Positions 47,773 to 59,275 are shown, numbered from the stretch's first letter. The stretch is DNA of 64,000 nucleotides from Rhodospirillales bacterium (GCA_027315365.1 DAHUYF010000079.1:1-64000); one strand, 5' to 3'. Numbers and translations are program-made. The notes: a model not told the origin generated them from the letters alone.

Positions 47773-47793
47773 CCCTCGCCGCTGTGGCGAGGG
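47773..47793. repeat. Perfect hairpin 3' of the ABC operon
   Basis: CCCTCGCC (47773-47780), loop GCTGT, GGCGAGGG (47786-47793). It has no T run and lies 17 bases before the next, terminator-like hairpin. Confidence 0.5.
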
Positions 47794-47809
47794 GCCACGC
47801 GCAGTTACT

Positions 47810-47843
47810 GACCGGCCATCTCTACGGTGGCCGGTCCTTTTTT
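47810..47843 (+). terminator. Intrinsic terminator of the ABC operon
   Basis: GACCGGCCA (47810-47818) pairs with TGGCCGGTC (47828-47836) and is followed by CTTTTTT. It lies between the convergent ATPase gene and the DUF4412-like gene. Confidence 0.85.
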
Positions 47844-47851
47844 CTCGGGGT

Positions 47852-48469
47852 TCAGCCGGGCTTGCTGCCGAACAGCGCCTGAAGCGCCTCGGCGGGCAGC
47901 TTGGCGAGGCCGGGCGGCACCTGGAACAGGGCGGGGTTCTGCGGTCCCACGGCGAGGTTGCCGAGTTCCATGCGAATTGACAGTGGCTTGCCGCCATTTT
48001 TGCGAGTGATCGTGCCGTCGATCCGCATCAGGACGCCCGGCGCGCTCAGCCAGGCATAGCCCTCGGCGCGGCTGCCGTCGGCCGACACATGGTCGATCCG
48101 GTACTTGGTCGTGCGCACCCCGTTGATCGTCTCCCGCCCGACCGGCCTCCGGCGCAGGCTGGGATCGTCCAGCTCGGCCATAACACCGGGAAAGCCGAAG
48201 GCGATATAGCTCTTCAGCATCGGCACGATCAGGAAAGCCTGCTTGGCGGCAGCGTCGAGGATGATGACCTCGGGTATCCCCTGGATTTCCTGTTCGTGGC
48301 GTTCACGGCCGGGAACATGAAATACCATCCCGGTATAGCTCCGGCCGTTCACGGTCACCGTGCGCTCGGCGCTGTAGGCGATACTGGCGTCGCCAAGCAG
48401 TGCCGCCCGCGCCACTGCCGGCGAGACGACGAGAAGCAGGAGACTCAACAGCAGCGTCGATCGGCGCAT
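47852..48469 (-). CDS. Periplasmic protein, DUF4412/LolA-like
   Basis: A 205-residue protein with a signal peptide (MRRSTLLLSLLLLVVSPAVARA) and a beta-rich body: RSYTGMVFHVPGRERHEQEI, TKYRIDHVSADGSRAEGYAWLS. The pattern resembles DUF4412/LolA-type half-barrels that hold hydrophobic ligands. Function is unknown. It is divergent from ridA. Confidence 0.7.
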   Translation of the reverse strand: MRRSTLLLSLLLLVVSPAVARAALLGDASIAYSAERTVTVNGRSYTGMVFHVPGRERHEQEIQGIPEVIILDAAAKQAFLIVPMLKSYIAFGFPGVMAELDDPSLRRRPVGRETINGVRTTKYRIDHVSADGSRAEGYAWLSAPGVLMRIDGTITRKNGGKPLSIRMELGNLAVGPQNPALFQVPPGLAKLPAEALQALFGSKPG

Positions 48470-48585
48470 ATGCTCCTCCCTGGCGGCGAGAACATCCCGA
48501 TAGCCGCCGATTGCGGCGCTTTCGCGGCGACAAGCCGGCGGGCTATGCTGCCTGGCGCGGCGAAAACCTGGAGAAAGACGTGGTC

Positions 48586-49053
48586 ATGGCGGGACGGATC
48601 GAGGCGCGATTGACAGAACTCAAGCTTGAACTGCCGCAGGCGGCAGCGCCGGCGGCGAATTATGTACCGACGGTGCGCAGCGGCGACCTGCTCTTCGTTG
48701 CCGGTCAGATATGCCAATGGCAGGGCGAGCGCCGCTTCATCGGCAAGCTCGGCCGCGAGATCAGTCTCGATCATGGCCAGCAAGCGGCGCGGCTTTGCGC
48801 GCTCAACATCCTCGCCCAGGCCAAGGCGGCGCTGAACGGCGACCTCGACCGTATCCTGCGCTGCGTGCGGCTGGGAGCCTTCGTGAACTGCACCGATGAC
48901 TACACCCAGCAGCCGCAGGTGGCGAACGGCGCCTCCGACCTGATGGTCGAACTGCTCGGCGACGCCGGCCGGCACGTCCGCGCCGCGGTCGGCGTCAGCG
49001 CCCTCCCCGGTGGCGTCGCGGTCGAGATCGACGCCATCTTCGAGGTTCGCTGA
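48586..49053 (+). CDS. ridA: RidA family protein
   Basis: A 155-residue YjgF/RidA protein with [13 protein letters not shown], a central [25 protein letters not shown] and [23 protein letters not shown]. RidA enzymes deaminate reactive enamine/imine intermediates. The family's ALPG segment and the nearby arginine are present. ATG at 48586 has GGAGAAAG eight bases before it; the nearby GTG is too close. The protein belongs to the longer RidA subgroup, so the substrate may differ from canonical RidA. Confidence 0.85.
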   Translation: MAGRIEARLTELKLELPQAAAPAANYVPTVRSGDLLFVAGQICQWQGERRFIGKLGREISLDHGQQAARLCALNILAQAKAALNGDLDRILRCVRLGAFVNCTDDYTQQPQVANGASDLMVELLGDAGRHVRAAVGVSALPGGVAVEIDAIFEVR

Positions 49054-49058
49054 GCGTC

Positions 49059-50219
49059 ATGGCGGATGGCTGCGGCGTCACGGTAAAGGTCGTTCCCGGC
49101 ATCGCCGCCATTCCGGCGGCGGAATGGGATGCCTGCGCCGGCGCCGACAACCCCTTCCTGTCGCATGCCTTCCTCGAGGCGCTCGAGGGCTCGGGGTCGG
49201 CGACGGCCGAGACCGGCTGGCTGCCTCAACACCTCGTACTCGAAGATCATAGCGGCAGCCTTGTCGGCGCCGTGCCGCTCTACCTCAAGAACCACTCCTA
49301 TGGCGAGTACGTCTTCGATTGGGGGTGGGCATCGGCCTATGAGCGCGCCGGAGGACGCTATTATCCGAAGCTGCAATGCGCCGTGCCCTTCACGCCGGTG
49401 ACGGGCCGGCGCCTGCTGCTACGGCAGGATGCTGGGCCGGCCGCATCCGACGCGCTCATCGCCGGCATGGTGGAGCTGGGGCGCCGCCACAAGGTGTCCT
49501 CGCTCCACGTCACCTTCCCGACGGAGGGAGAGTGGCAACGGCTCGGCGAGGCCGGCTTCCTGCTGCGGGTGGGTCAGCAATTCCACTGGCAGAACGACGG
49601 CTACCGCAGCTTCGATGACTTCCTCGACGCCCTCAACTCGCGCAAGCGCAAGCAGATCCGGCGCGAGCGGCGCGACGCGCTGGCCGACGGCATCGAGATC
49701 GAGACGGTCACCGGCAGCGCCATCAGGGGCGAGCATTGGGACGCGTTCTATCGCTTCTACCGCTCGACCAGCGATCGCAAATGGGGCGAGGCCTATCTCA
49801 CCCGCGCATTCTTCGACCTCCTGGGCGAGCGCATGTCCGAGCGCGTCGCGCTGGTGATGGCGCGCAAGAACGGCCGCTACGTGGCCGGCGCGCTCAACCT
49901 CATCGGCCGCGACACGCTCTATGGCCGCAATTGGGGCTGCCTCGGCGACTTTCCCTTCCTGCATTTCGAGGCCTGCTACTACCGCGCCATCGATTTCGCC
50001 ATCGAGCACGGCCTGAAGCGCGTCGAGGCCGGCGCCCAGGGCCAGCACAAGATCCAGCGCGGCTACCTGCCGACCGCCACCTACAGCGCCCATTGGATCC
50101 GCGATCGCGGCTTCGCTCGAGCGGTCGAGGATTTTCTCGTCCGCGAGCGCCGCGCGCTGGCTGACGAGATGGAGGAACTCGAGGAGAACCTGTCGCCGTT
50201 CAAATGCGAGGCGGAGTAG
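49059..50219 (+). CDS. FemAB/GNAT-like acyltransferase (DUF482 family)
   Basis: A 386-residue protein with the family opening [21 protein letters not shown] and [11 protein letters not shown], then [22 protein letters not shown], which is GNAT-fold-like. Homologues are annotated as peptidogalycan or GNAT-like acyltransferases; the substrate is not established. It starts five bases after ridA and is co-transcribed. The Glu-rich C-terminus ([10 protein letters not shown]) is common in the family. Confidence 0.85.
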   Translation: MADGCGVTVKVVPGIAAIPAAEWDACAGADNPFLSHAFLEALEGSGSATAETGWLPQHLVLEDHSGSLVGAVPLYLKNHSYGEYVFDWGWASAYERAGGRYYPKLQCAVPFTPVTGRRLLLRQDAGPAASDALIAGMVELGRRHKVSSLHVTFPTEGEWQRLGEAGFLLRVGQQFHWQNDGYRSFDDFLDALNSRKRKQIRRERRDALADGIEIETVTGSAIRGEHWDAFYRFYRSTSDRKWGEAYLTRAFFDLLGERMSERVALVMARKNGRYVAGALNLIGRDTLYGRNWGCLGDFPFLHFEACYYRAIDFAIEHGLKRVEAGAQGQHKIQRGYLPTATYSAHWIRDRGFARAVEDFLVRERRALADEMEELEENLSPFKCEAE

Positions 50220-50275
50220 CGACGCGGCGGAAGCCCGAAATCGGCATCCTTTGCCACAAATTGCGACGCGCCGCC

Positions 50276-50305
50276 AAAAAAAGGAAGGCCGCTTGCGCGG
50301 CCTTC
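50276..50305 (-). terminator. Intrinsic terminator of clpA
   Basis: On the minus strand a perfect 9-bp stem GAAGGCCGC/GCGGCCTTC (50284-50292 and 50297-50305) is followed by a C and TTTTTTT (50282-50276). It lies after the clpA stop codon; on the plus strand it may also serve the GNAT-like gene. Confidence 0.9.
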
Positions 50306-50333
50306 TCTACTGATTGACCTGCGATAGCACGCC

Positions 50334-52637
<2,304 letters not shown>

Positions 52638-52679
52638 CTACGCCTAATCCTCTTATGGTTCCCAACTGGGCTTTCCGGT

Positions 52680-53009
52680 TCAATCCTTTTCCAAGGTGCA
52701 CTGCAGCGGGTGTTGATGCTGCCGGGCAAAGTCCATCACCTGGGTCACCTTGGTCTCGGCGACCTCATAGGTGTATACGCCACAAACGCCTACGCCGCGG
52801 CGGTGAACATGCAGCATGATGCGCGTGGCCTCCTCTCGGTTCTTGTTGAAGAACCGCTCCAGGATGTGAACGACGAACTCCATGGGTGTGTAGTCGTCAT
52901 TCAACATGAGGACCTTGTACATCGACGGCTTCTTCGTCTTCGGCTTGGCCTTGACGATGACTCCGGTGGCTGGCCCCTCGCCACCGTTCCGTTTCTCGAC
53001 GTCGCTCAT
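52680..53009 (-). CDS. clpS: ATP-dependent Clp protease adaptor ClpS
   Basis: A 109-residue protein with [24 protein letters not shown], the N-degron pocket, and [22 protein letters not shown]. It delivers proteins with N-terminal Leu, Phe, Tyr or Trp to ClpA. The start at 53009 (MSDVEK) fits the family; an upstream in-frame start is less likely. aat at 38 kb makes such substrates. The 200 bases upstream hold no other gene. Confidence 0.96.
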   Translation of the reverse strand: MSDVEKRNGGEGPATGVIVKAKPKTKKPSMYKVLMLNDDYTPMEFVVHILERFFNKNREEATRIMLHVHRRGVGVCGVYTYEVAETKVTQVMDFARQHQHPLQCTLEKD

Positions 53010-53210
53010 CTTCGGTCGATCACGCCACGGTCCGTCCGTTCCAACCACCCCTATGACCCACCCCTATGATATTGGGTTCGCCGATCCCGGGGGAAGACCT
53101 TTCCATGTCTCCTCGCGCCAATTCGCCGCGCCGGCGGACGGACGGCCCGACGCGCCGCGACAGAGTGTAGCAGCTTCATGGTTAACGCGCCGGAAAGGCC
53201 GGTAGGGACC

Positions 53211-53243
53211 AAAAGAAAAGACCCGGCCGCGGGCCGGGTCTTT
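53211..53243 (-). terminator. Intrinsic terminator of the phasin gene
   Basis: A 12-bp stem AAAGACCCGGCC/GGCCGGGTCTTT with GCG loop (53217-53243) and, on the minus strand, a TCTTTT run after it. It follows the phasin stop codon at 53267. Confidence 0.9.
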
Positions 53244-53266
53244 GACCGCCGCAAAGTGGGCCCCCC

Positions 53267-53692
53267 TCAAACGGCAAGCGGCTTGGCGAGCTTGTGAATC
53301 GTCGCCTCGACCCGGCCGCCGATCGGCGCCATGGCCTCATTCGCGAGCTTGACGCTCATCTCGGACAGCTTCGCCGAGCCCTCGAGCAGCCGCTCCAGAT
53401 TGGCCTTGGCGAATTCCGAGTTGAGTTGGAACACGTCCTGAAAGGTCTTGGCGCCCAGCAACGCGGTCGCCGTCTCCGCGGCCCGCTCGAACGACCCGCG
53501 GGCATAAAGGATGACCTCCTTGCCGATTTCCTCAAGCCCGGTGGACAGCGCCGCATTGGCGCGCAGGAAAGCGGCCATGTTCTCGCGGCCGAGATCCGCC
53601 AGTTCCTCATAGCCCGCGAACACCGCGGCCGCCGCCTCGCCGTTCGTCTTGACGACCGCGCCCATGGCCGCCGGCTTCTTCGTCTTCGCCAT
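53267..53692 (-). CDS. Phasin family protein
   Basis: A 141-residue helical protein of the alphaproteobacterial phasin type: basic N-terminus MAKTKKPAAM, an amphipathic region GYEELADLGRENMAAFLRANAALSTGLEEIGKEV and RAAETATALLGAKTFQDVFQLNSEFAKANLERLLEGSAKLSEM. Phasins coat polyhydroxyalkanoate granules. The upstream in-frame extension lies in the regulatory region and is not coding. It is a single gene with its own terminator. Confidence 0.9.
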   Translation of the reverse strand: MAKTKKPAAMGAVVKTNGEAAAAVFAGYEELADLGRENMAAFLRANAALSTGLEEIGKEVILYARGSFERAAETATALLGAKTFQDVFQLNSEFAKANLERLLEGSAKLSEMSVKLANEAMAPIGGRVEATIHKLAKPLAV

Positions 53693-53728
53693 CGCCGATT
53701 CTCCCGATATGGGGCGATCAGCCCCAGC

Positions 53729-53741
53729 TTGCTGCAATGCA
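53729..53741. promoter_or_regulatory. Candidate PhaR operator 1 of the phasin gene
   Basis: TTGCTGCAATGCA, overlapping CTGC-AAT-GCAG (53732-53742), an exact CTGC-N3-GCAG match to the PhaR site known from Paracoccus and Rhodobacter. It sits just downstream of the predicted -10 box. Confidence 0.7.
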
Positions 53742-53747
53742 GCATAT

Positions 53748-53777
53748 TTTATATGGCGGCTTGCACCACCATCGCAA
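53748..53777 (-). promoter_or_regulatory. Promoter of the phasin gene
   Basis: On the minus strand TTGCGA (53777-53772) and TATAAA (53753-53748) are 18 bases apart. The two PhaR-like sites flank this promoter. Confidence 0.55.
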
Positions 53778-53787
53778 GCGAAATTTG

Positions 53788-53800
53788 TGCATTGCAGCAA
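53788..53800. promoter_or_regulatory. Candidate PhaR operator 2 of the phasin gene
   Basis: TGCATTGCAGCAA is the exact reverse complement of site 1 over 13 bases. It lies just upstream of the -35 box. Confidence 0.65.
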
Positions 53801-53845
53801 TAATCGTTCGAAATCGTCGCCACAGACATCGGTCTGCGGTCAGCC

Positions 53846-53884
53846 CCCGCCCGTGATCCACCGCGGAATTTCGCGGCGGGCGGG
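53846..53884. repeat. Bulged inverted repeat between the phasin and carboxypeptidase genes
   Basis: Outer arms CCCGCCCG (53846-53853) and CGGGCGGG (53877-53884) enclose an inner pair CCGCG/CGCGG around GAATTT, with a 7-base bulge on one side. Its role is not known. The remaining 190 bases up to 54075 show nothing definite. Confidence 0.5.
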
Positions 53885-54074
53885 AACCGCCACGGCCATG
53901 CGATGGTTATCGACCGGCGGTTTCCTTGATCCTGCCGCCCGATCGGGATGGCGCGGCGCCGTTGCGAAAAAATCCCCGTCCGAGCGAGAGAAAACCTGGA
54001 CAAGGACTCCATGCTTTTTTAATCTCTTTCTGATTGAATCCTATCCCTGTTGCCGGGGGGATTGGGGGAGAACG

Positions 54075-55352
54075 GTGAGAAGCTTGATATCGCGACTGCG
54101 CATTATGGAATTCGTCTTCGCACCATTGTCGATCGCCTTCCTGGCCGCATCGCTTCTGTTGTCCTCCCCGGCAGCGTCGGCCAAGACCGAAGCCTTCATC
54201 GTCATCGACGCCGAGAGCGGCAAAGCGCTCATCGAGCGCAACGCGGATGCTCAGACCTACCCGGCCTCCCTCACCAAGATGATGACGCTTTATCTCCTGT
54301 TCGAGCAGATCGAGCAGGGGAAAACGAGTCTCGATCAGCAATTCACCGTCTCGCGCTGGGCTTCCGCCCAAGCCCCTTCCAAGCTGGGCTTGGTAGACGG
54401 GCAGACCATCAAGGTTCGGGACCTTATCCTCGGGATCGTCACCAAATCGGCCAATGACGCCGCGGTCACCGTCGCCGAGAACTTGGCCGGCAGCGAGGCG
54501 GCATTCGCCGAACGCATGACGCAAAAGGCGCGCGCGCTCGGGATGATGCACACCTTCTATCGCAATGCTTCCGGCCTGCCCAATCCGGGGCAACTCACCA
54601 CCGCGCGCGACCTCGCCCGTCTGGCGCGGGCGCTATACCGCGATTTTCCCAAGGAATACGCTTACTTCGCCACCGAGGAATTCACCTATAACGGCATCAC
54701 CCACGCCAACCACAACCATCTCATGCATGCCTTCGAAGGCATGGACGGCATCAAAACCGGCTATATCCGCGCCTCGGGCTTCAATCTCGCCGCCTCGGCG
54801 GTGCGCGACGGCCGCCGACTGATCGGCGTCGTCATGGGCGGGCTCACGGCGCGTACCCGCGACGTCGAGATGGCGCAGCTGCTGAACACGGCCTTCGCCA
54901 GCAAGACCGGGGCGCCGCCGGTGCTGACCGTGGAGAACGACGAGGACACCGACCAGAGCACGCTGGCCGGCAGCGCCGCTCATACGCTGGCCCAGCTCTC
55001 GCCGGTCGCGCGAGCGGAGGCCGCAACGCCGCCGCGTGCCGGTCGCCATAGCCGGGTCCGTGAAGCGGCAGGGCATTGGAGCGTCCAGGTCGGCGCCTTC
55101 GCCCAGCAAAGTGCCGCTGAAAAGGCCGGGACGACGGCGCTTGCCAAGTTGCAAAGCGGCAAAGGCCGGGTCGTGCAGGTGCTACCGCCTAACCAGAGCG
55201 AGCGTTATTTCCGGGCGCGGATCGTCAGTTTCTCCGAGCGAGAAGCCGAGAAGGCGTGCCGCATGCTGCACAAGAAGCATCTGCAATGCGCGGTGATCGC
55301 CCCCGGACCGACGCAGCAGATGGCGGCCAACAGCACCCATCGCGGCAGCTGA
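54075..55352 (+). CDS. D-alanyl-D-alanine carboxypeptidase with C-terminal SPOR domain
   Basis: A 425-residue exported penicillin-binding protein. Signal sequence about 12-36, ending PAASA; the serine hydrolase motifs S65-LT-K68, S125-A-N127 and K227-T-G follow. Residues 345-415 form a SPOR domain that binds denuded glycan at the division site. It trims D-Ala from peptidoglycan stem peptides. GTG at 54075 follows GGGGGAG; the ATG at 54105 is an alternative start. DacA-type enzymes usually end in a membrane-anchoring helix, which is replaced here by SPOR. Confidence 0.9.
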   Translation: MRSLISRLRIMEFVFAPLSIAFLAASLLLSSPAASAKTEAFIVIDAESGKALIERNADAQTYPASLTKMMTLYLLFEQIEQGKTSLDQQFTVSRWASAQAPSKLGLVDGQTIKVRDLILGIVTKSANDAAVTVAENLAGSEAAFAERMTQKARALGMMHTFYRNASGLPNPGQLTTARDLARLARALYRDFPKEYAYFATEEFTYNGITHANHNHLMHAFEGMDGIKTGYIRASGFNLAASAVRDGRRLIGVVMGGLTARTRDVEMAQLLNTAFASKTGAPPVLTVENDEDTDQSTLAGSAAHTLAQLSPVARAEAATPPRAGRHSRVREAAGHWSVQVGAFAQQSAAEKAGTTALAKLQSGKGRVVQVLPPNQSERYFRARIVSFSEREAEKACRMLHKKHLQCAVIAPGPTQQMAANSTHRGS

Positions 55353-55403
55353 CACGCGCCTCTGCGACGATCGTTCGGCGCCCCATCTCGGCAGGCGGCG
55401 AGA

Positions 55404-56792
55404 TCAGAAATCGGGGGGTGAAATTCCGCTGCGCGCGAGTTCGTCCACCAGCAGCGCCTTCAGTCGGCCGAGACCGGCCGCGTCCTGCGCCTCCGCACGG
55501 GCCACCAGCACATCCTGAGTGTTCGATGCGCGTAGCAGCCACCAGCCATCCCTGGTCCTGACGCGCACACCATCGATATCGGCCATCTCCGCCCCCGCGC
55601 TTTTGAGGCGTGCGCGCACCTCGGCGATGACGGCGAATTTGCGCGACTCGGTGCAGGGGAAGCGCAACTCTGGTGTATTGACCACCTGCGGCAGCCGATC
55701 GCGGAATGACGCCAAGCTCTCCTCGCCGCGGGCCAGGATGGCGAGCAGACGCACCGCGGCGTAGAGCGCATCGTCATAGCCGTAATAGCGGTCGGCGTAG
55801 AAGATGTGGCCGCTCATCTCGCCCGCGAGCGGCGCGCCTATCTCCGCCATCTTGGTCTTGATCAGCGAATGGCCGGTGCGCCACATCAGCGGCTTGCCGC
55901 CCCGCCGCGCGATCTCGTCGAACAGCACTTGGCTCGCCTTCACGTCGGCGATGATGGTCGCACCGGGCCTGGCTCGCAACACGTCATCCGCCAGCAGCAC
56001 CAGGAACTGGTCGCCCCACAGGATGCGGCCTTTTCCGTCGACGACGCCGATACGGTCGCCGTCACCGTCGAAAGCGATACCGAGATCGCAGCCGCGCGCG
56101 ATGACGGCCTCCTGCAGCTGCACCAGGTTCTTCGCCTCGGTAGGGTCGGGGTGATGCGCCGGGAAGCGCCCATCGATCGACTCGTTGAGCAATTCGTGCC
56201 GACCGGGGAGCTGCCGCACCAGACGCTGGAGCACCTCGCCGGTGGCGCCGTTTCCGCAATCCCAAGCAACGCTGAGCGGCCGCTTGCCGTCGTAATCGAC
56301 GAGAAGCCGCGCCACGTAGGCATCGATCACCGGCCGCTCGACGGCGGTGCCGCGACGTGCCGCCGGAGCCGGAGCCGCGGCGGCGATACGACCGAGACGC
56401 TGGAGGTCCTCGGCAAAAAATGACGCCTTGCCGAGCATCAGCTTGAAACCGTTATAGTTCCCGGGATTGTGCGAACCGGTCACCATGATCCCGCCATCGA
56501 CCTCGAGGGTGTTGGCGGCGAAATAGAGCATCGGGGTCGGGCCGAGGCCGATGCGCACGGCGTCGATGCCGCCCTCCCCCAGCCCCTCGACCAGCGCCGC
56601 CTCGAGCTCGGGCGAGCTCAGCCTGCCGTCACGGCCGACGGCAACGCGCTTGCCGCGCGCTTCGGTTACCACGGCGGCGAAAGCGCGACCGATGGAACGC
56701 GCATCCGCAACATCGAGCGTCTCGCCGAAGATGCCGCGAATGTCGTATTCGCGCAGAATGGTGGGATCGAGAACGTGACCGCTGCTGCTCAT
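55404..56792 (-). CDS. Phosphomannomutase/phosphoglucomutase
   Basis: A 462-residue alpha-D-phosphohexomutase with the phosphoserine S107 in TGSHNP, the metal loop DGDGDR and a GEMSGH sugar-binding loop. It interconverts 1- and 6-phosphates of mannose or glucose for surface polysaccharide synthesis. It starts at the ATG at 56792, 14 bases after the galU stop codon, with a GGAAG upstream. galU uses glucose 1-phosphate, so the two act in sequence. AlgC-type enzymes do both sugars. Confidence 0.93.
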   Translation of the reverse strand: MSSSGHVLDPTILREYDIRGIFGETLDVADARSIGRAFAAVVTEARGKRVAVGRDGRLSSPELEAALVEGLGEGGIDAVRIGLGPTPMLYFAANTLEVDGGIMVTGSHNPGNYNGFKLMLGKASFFAEDLQRLGRIAAAAPAPAARRGTAVERPVIDAYVARLLVDYDGKRPLSVAWDCGNGATGEVLQRLVRQLPGRHELLNESIDGRFPAHHPDPTEAKNLVQLQEAVIARGCDLGIAFDGDGDRIGVVDGKGRILWGDQFLVLLADDVLRARPGATIIADVKASQVLFDEIARRGGKPLMWRTGHSLIKTKMAEIGAPLAGEMSGHIFYADRYYGYDDALYAAVRLLAILARGEESLASFRDRLPQVVNTPELRFPCTESRKFAVIAEVRARLKSAGAEMADIDGVRVRTRDGWWLLRASNTQDVLVARAEAQDAAGLGRLKALLVDELARSGISPPDF

Positions 56793-56806
56793 CGCCGCTT
56801 CCAGAC

Positions 56807-57679
56807 TCAGCAATATCCGTCGAGAATCTTGCGCACGGCTCCGGCCATGTCCGGCCGCGCCAGAGCGAAGGCGATATTGGCTTGGAGGAAACCGACCTTG
56901 TCACCGCAATCGAAGCGCGTACCGGCAAAGCGCAGGCCATGAAACGGCTTGTTGCCGCGGATCAGCTCGGCCAGCGCGTCGGTGAGCTGGATCTCGTTGC
57001 CGGCGCCGCGGCCGATGCGCGCGAGATGGTCGAACACCTCCGGCTGCAGGATATAGCGGCCGATGATGCTGAGATTGGACGGCGCGACCGCCGGTTCCGG
57101 TTTTTCAACCACCCCCCTGACGGCGACCAACCGTCCGTCATCGCGCTCGACATCGAGCACGCCGTAACGGTTGGTGTGCTCCCGCGGCACCTCCATCACT
57201 GCCACCACGTTGCCCTCGGTCTCGCCATGCGCTTCGACCATCTGCTTGAGGCAGGGCGTGTCCGCAAGAATGAGGTCATCGGCCAGCAGCACGGCAAAGG
57301 GCTCGTCGCCCACCAGGTTGCGTGCGCACCAGACCGCGTGGCCGAGCCCGAGCGGGAACTGCTGGCGGATATAGGCGATCTGCCCGGGCTGCAGCATCCA
57401 GGCGTTGACCGCGGCGATCTGCGCCTCCTTGCCCCGCTCTCGCAGCGTCGTCTCCAACTCGTAGGGATGGTCGAAATGATCCTCGATCGTCGTCTTCGAT
57501 CGACCGGTAACGAAGATGAACTCCTCGATCCCGGCCGCCTGCGCCTCCTCCACCGCATACTGGATAAGTGGCTTGTCCACCACCGGCAGCATCTCCTTGG
57601 GCATGGCTTTGGTCGCCGGCAGGAATCTCGTCCCCAGCCCGCCCACCGGAAAGACCGCCTTGCGAATGCGCTTTGCCAT
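56807..57679 (-). CDS. galU: UTP-glucose-1-phosphate uridylyltransferase
   Basis: A 290-residue nucleotidyltransferase with the family opening VFPVGGLGTRFLPATKAMPKEMLP and VVDKPLIQYAVEEA. It makes UDP-glucose for polysaccharides and glycolipids. It heads a two-gene unit with the mutase downstream. The 152 bases upstream separate it from the J-domain gene and show no clear signal. Confidence 0.97.
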   Translation of the reverse strand: MAKRIRKAVFPVGGLGTRFLPATKAMPKEMLPVVDKPLIQYAVEEAQAAGIEEFIFVTGRSKTTIEDHFDHPYELETTLRERGKEAQIAAVNAWMLQPGQIAYIRQQFPLGLGHAVWCARNLVGDEPFAVLLADDLILADTPCLKQMVEAHGETEGNVVAVMEVPREHTNRYGVLDVERDDGRLVAVRGVVEKPEPAVAPSNLSIIGRYILQPEVFDHLARIGRGAGNEIQLTDALAELIRGNKPFHGLRFAGTRFDCGDKVGFLQANIAFALARPDMAGAVRKILDGYC

Positions 57680-57831
57680 GACCCTCTCTGTTCGGTAGGC
57701 GGGGTTGAGTTCGAGGGATAACGGAAGGTGGCGGCTGCTCGTTCCCTCGCCACGCGAATTGCGCGGTCGGCCGCGGCACTCCTGCTATAGACGAAGCTTA
57801 TAGCCGCAGCGCGCGGCCGGCACCAGTCCGC

Positions 57832-58542
57832 TCAGCCGCGTAACAAGACCTCGCGCGCACGATTGATCTGTGCCGCCAGATAGGTCGAGCCGCCCTGATC
57901 CGGATGGATCTTCATCATCAGCCGATGATAGGCCTCGCGGATTTCCGCCTCGCTGGCGCCGGCAGCGAGACCGAGGACGGCAAAGGCCTCCTCGCGGGTC
58001 ATTGCATCGTTCGAGGGGCGCGGGCTCGCGCCCGTCGGGCCGCCCGCCCCGCGCCAGCCGGCCATGACCCGGTCGAGATAAGCTTCGAGCAAGCTCGCCC
58101 CTTGCGCGTCCTCGGCGCGGCATTCGCGCCACAGCGCGACGAGCTCCTCGCGGCCGAGTTCGTTCAGCCGGCGCCCCTGGAAGGGACCGCGGCGCACCAC
58201 GCCCGACATCGTGCCGGTATCGTGGTCGAGCCGCATGCGCAGGTACTCGGTCTCGACCTCCGAGGACTGTCCAGCCGCCGCCGTCGCCGCTTGGCGCCGT
58301 CGCCATCGCCCCCAGCCGCGCAACGCCAACGGCGCAAGGCCACCGAGTTCGGCAACCCCCAATCCGAGACGACCGCTGGCGACGAGCACGACGAGCAGCA
58401 GCAGGGCAAGGCTGAGGCCGACCGTCATGACGAAGACCCGCACGCCGCGCGCCAGCCGCGCCGGATCGGCCTCGACGAACGCCCGCAAAAGCCACAGGCC
58501 GAGCACCAGCACCAGCACGCCGAGGCCCAGATAGACGATCAC
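57832..58542 (-). CDS. Membrane-anchored J-domain protein
   Basis: A 236-residue protein with one or two N-terminal membrane helices (about 1-20 and 35-55) and a C-terminal J domain containing H213-P-D in KIHPDQGG. The C-terminal placement recalls Tim14/Pam18, which stimulates Hsp70 at membranes. GTG at 58542 has GGGAG eight bases upstream; longer frames overlap the next gene. It starts four bases after the VWA gene. Confidence 0.88.
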   Translation of the reverse strand: MIVYLGLGVLVLVLGLWLLRAFVEADPARLARGVRVFVMTVGLSLALLLLVVLVASGRLGLGVAELGGLAPLALRGWGRWRRRQAATAAAGQSSEVETEYLRMRLDHDTGTMSGVVRRGPFQGRRLNELGREELVALWRECRAEDAQGASLLEAYLDRVMAGWRGAGGPTGASPRPSNDAMTREEAFAVLGLAAGASEAEIREAYHRLMMKIHPDQGGSTYLAAQINRAREVLLRG

Positions 58543-58546
58543 GGTA

Positions 58547-59275
58547 CTATCTCCCGGCGTCTCGGATCGCGCCTGCGAGCAGCAGCGCGGCACCGCCGGT
58601 GCGCTGGCCATAAGCGGCAAGCGCGGGAGGGCCGCCCGCGGCATAGGCCGCGACGGCGCCGAGCAGCTGACGCAGCTGCTCGGCGCTGGCACCATCGAAG
58701 GGGCAATAGGCCCCGCCGGAAAGTTTGGCGACCTGGCGGAATGCCAGGCCGGCGACCTCGTCGCCGCCCTCCTGGAAAACGAAGACGGGAACGCCCAGCA
58801 GGCCGAGTTCGCCTGCGAGCCGGCTGATCTCGTCTACGTTCTCCTCCATGGCGTCGCCGACAAAAACCAGCGCATTCACCTTCTGGGCACGCGCCTCCTT
58901 GACAGCATGGGCGAGTACGCGGGCGATCTGCGTTTCGCCGCCAGCGCAGGAGACGCTGCGCATGGCGCGATTGAGGTCGGCGGCGGCGGCAAGCCAGCGG
59001 CTCGCTTTGCATTGGTCGAACCCGCGGTAGAAGACCAGCTGCACCTCGAGCCCGCCCAGCGCGGCTGCCGCCTCGAACATCTCGCCCTGCAGCCGGCAGG
59101 CGCGATCCCAGCTCGCCTCACGGCTCGCCGTGGCGTCGAGCGCGAAGATCAATCGCCCGCGCCCGCTCGCCGGTCGCACCACCCGCATCGCCCGTACCTG
59201 GCGCAGGAACACGTCCACCGCCGCCGATTTGGGGTCGGCCGGGAGCTGCTCCTTGCGTTCATCGTCTCTGGCCAC
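58547..59275 (-). CDS. VWA-domain-like protein
   Basis: A 242-residue protein with a VWA-like fold. The metal site reads D47-A-T-A-S51 in LIFALDATAS, in place of the usual DxSxS, and a late VNALVFVGDAMEE segment follows. Function unknown; such proteins often serve in protein complexes or stress responses. GTG at 59275 is the best start, but its ribosome-binding site is weak; ATG at 59332 is possible. It is four bases from the J-domain gene, so the two are co-expressed. Confidence 0.75.
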   Translation of the reverse strand: MARDDERKEQLPADPKSAAVDVFLRQVRAMRVVRPASGRGRLIFALDATASREASWDRACRLQGEMFEAAAALGGLEVQLVFYRGFDQCKASRWLAAAADLNRAMRSVSCAGGETQIARVLAHAVKEARAQKVNALVFVGDAMEENVDEISRLAGELGLLGVPVFVFQEGGDEVAGLAFRQVAKLSGGAYCPFDGASAEQLRQLLGAVAAYAAGGPPALAAYGQRTGGAALLLAGAIRDAGR

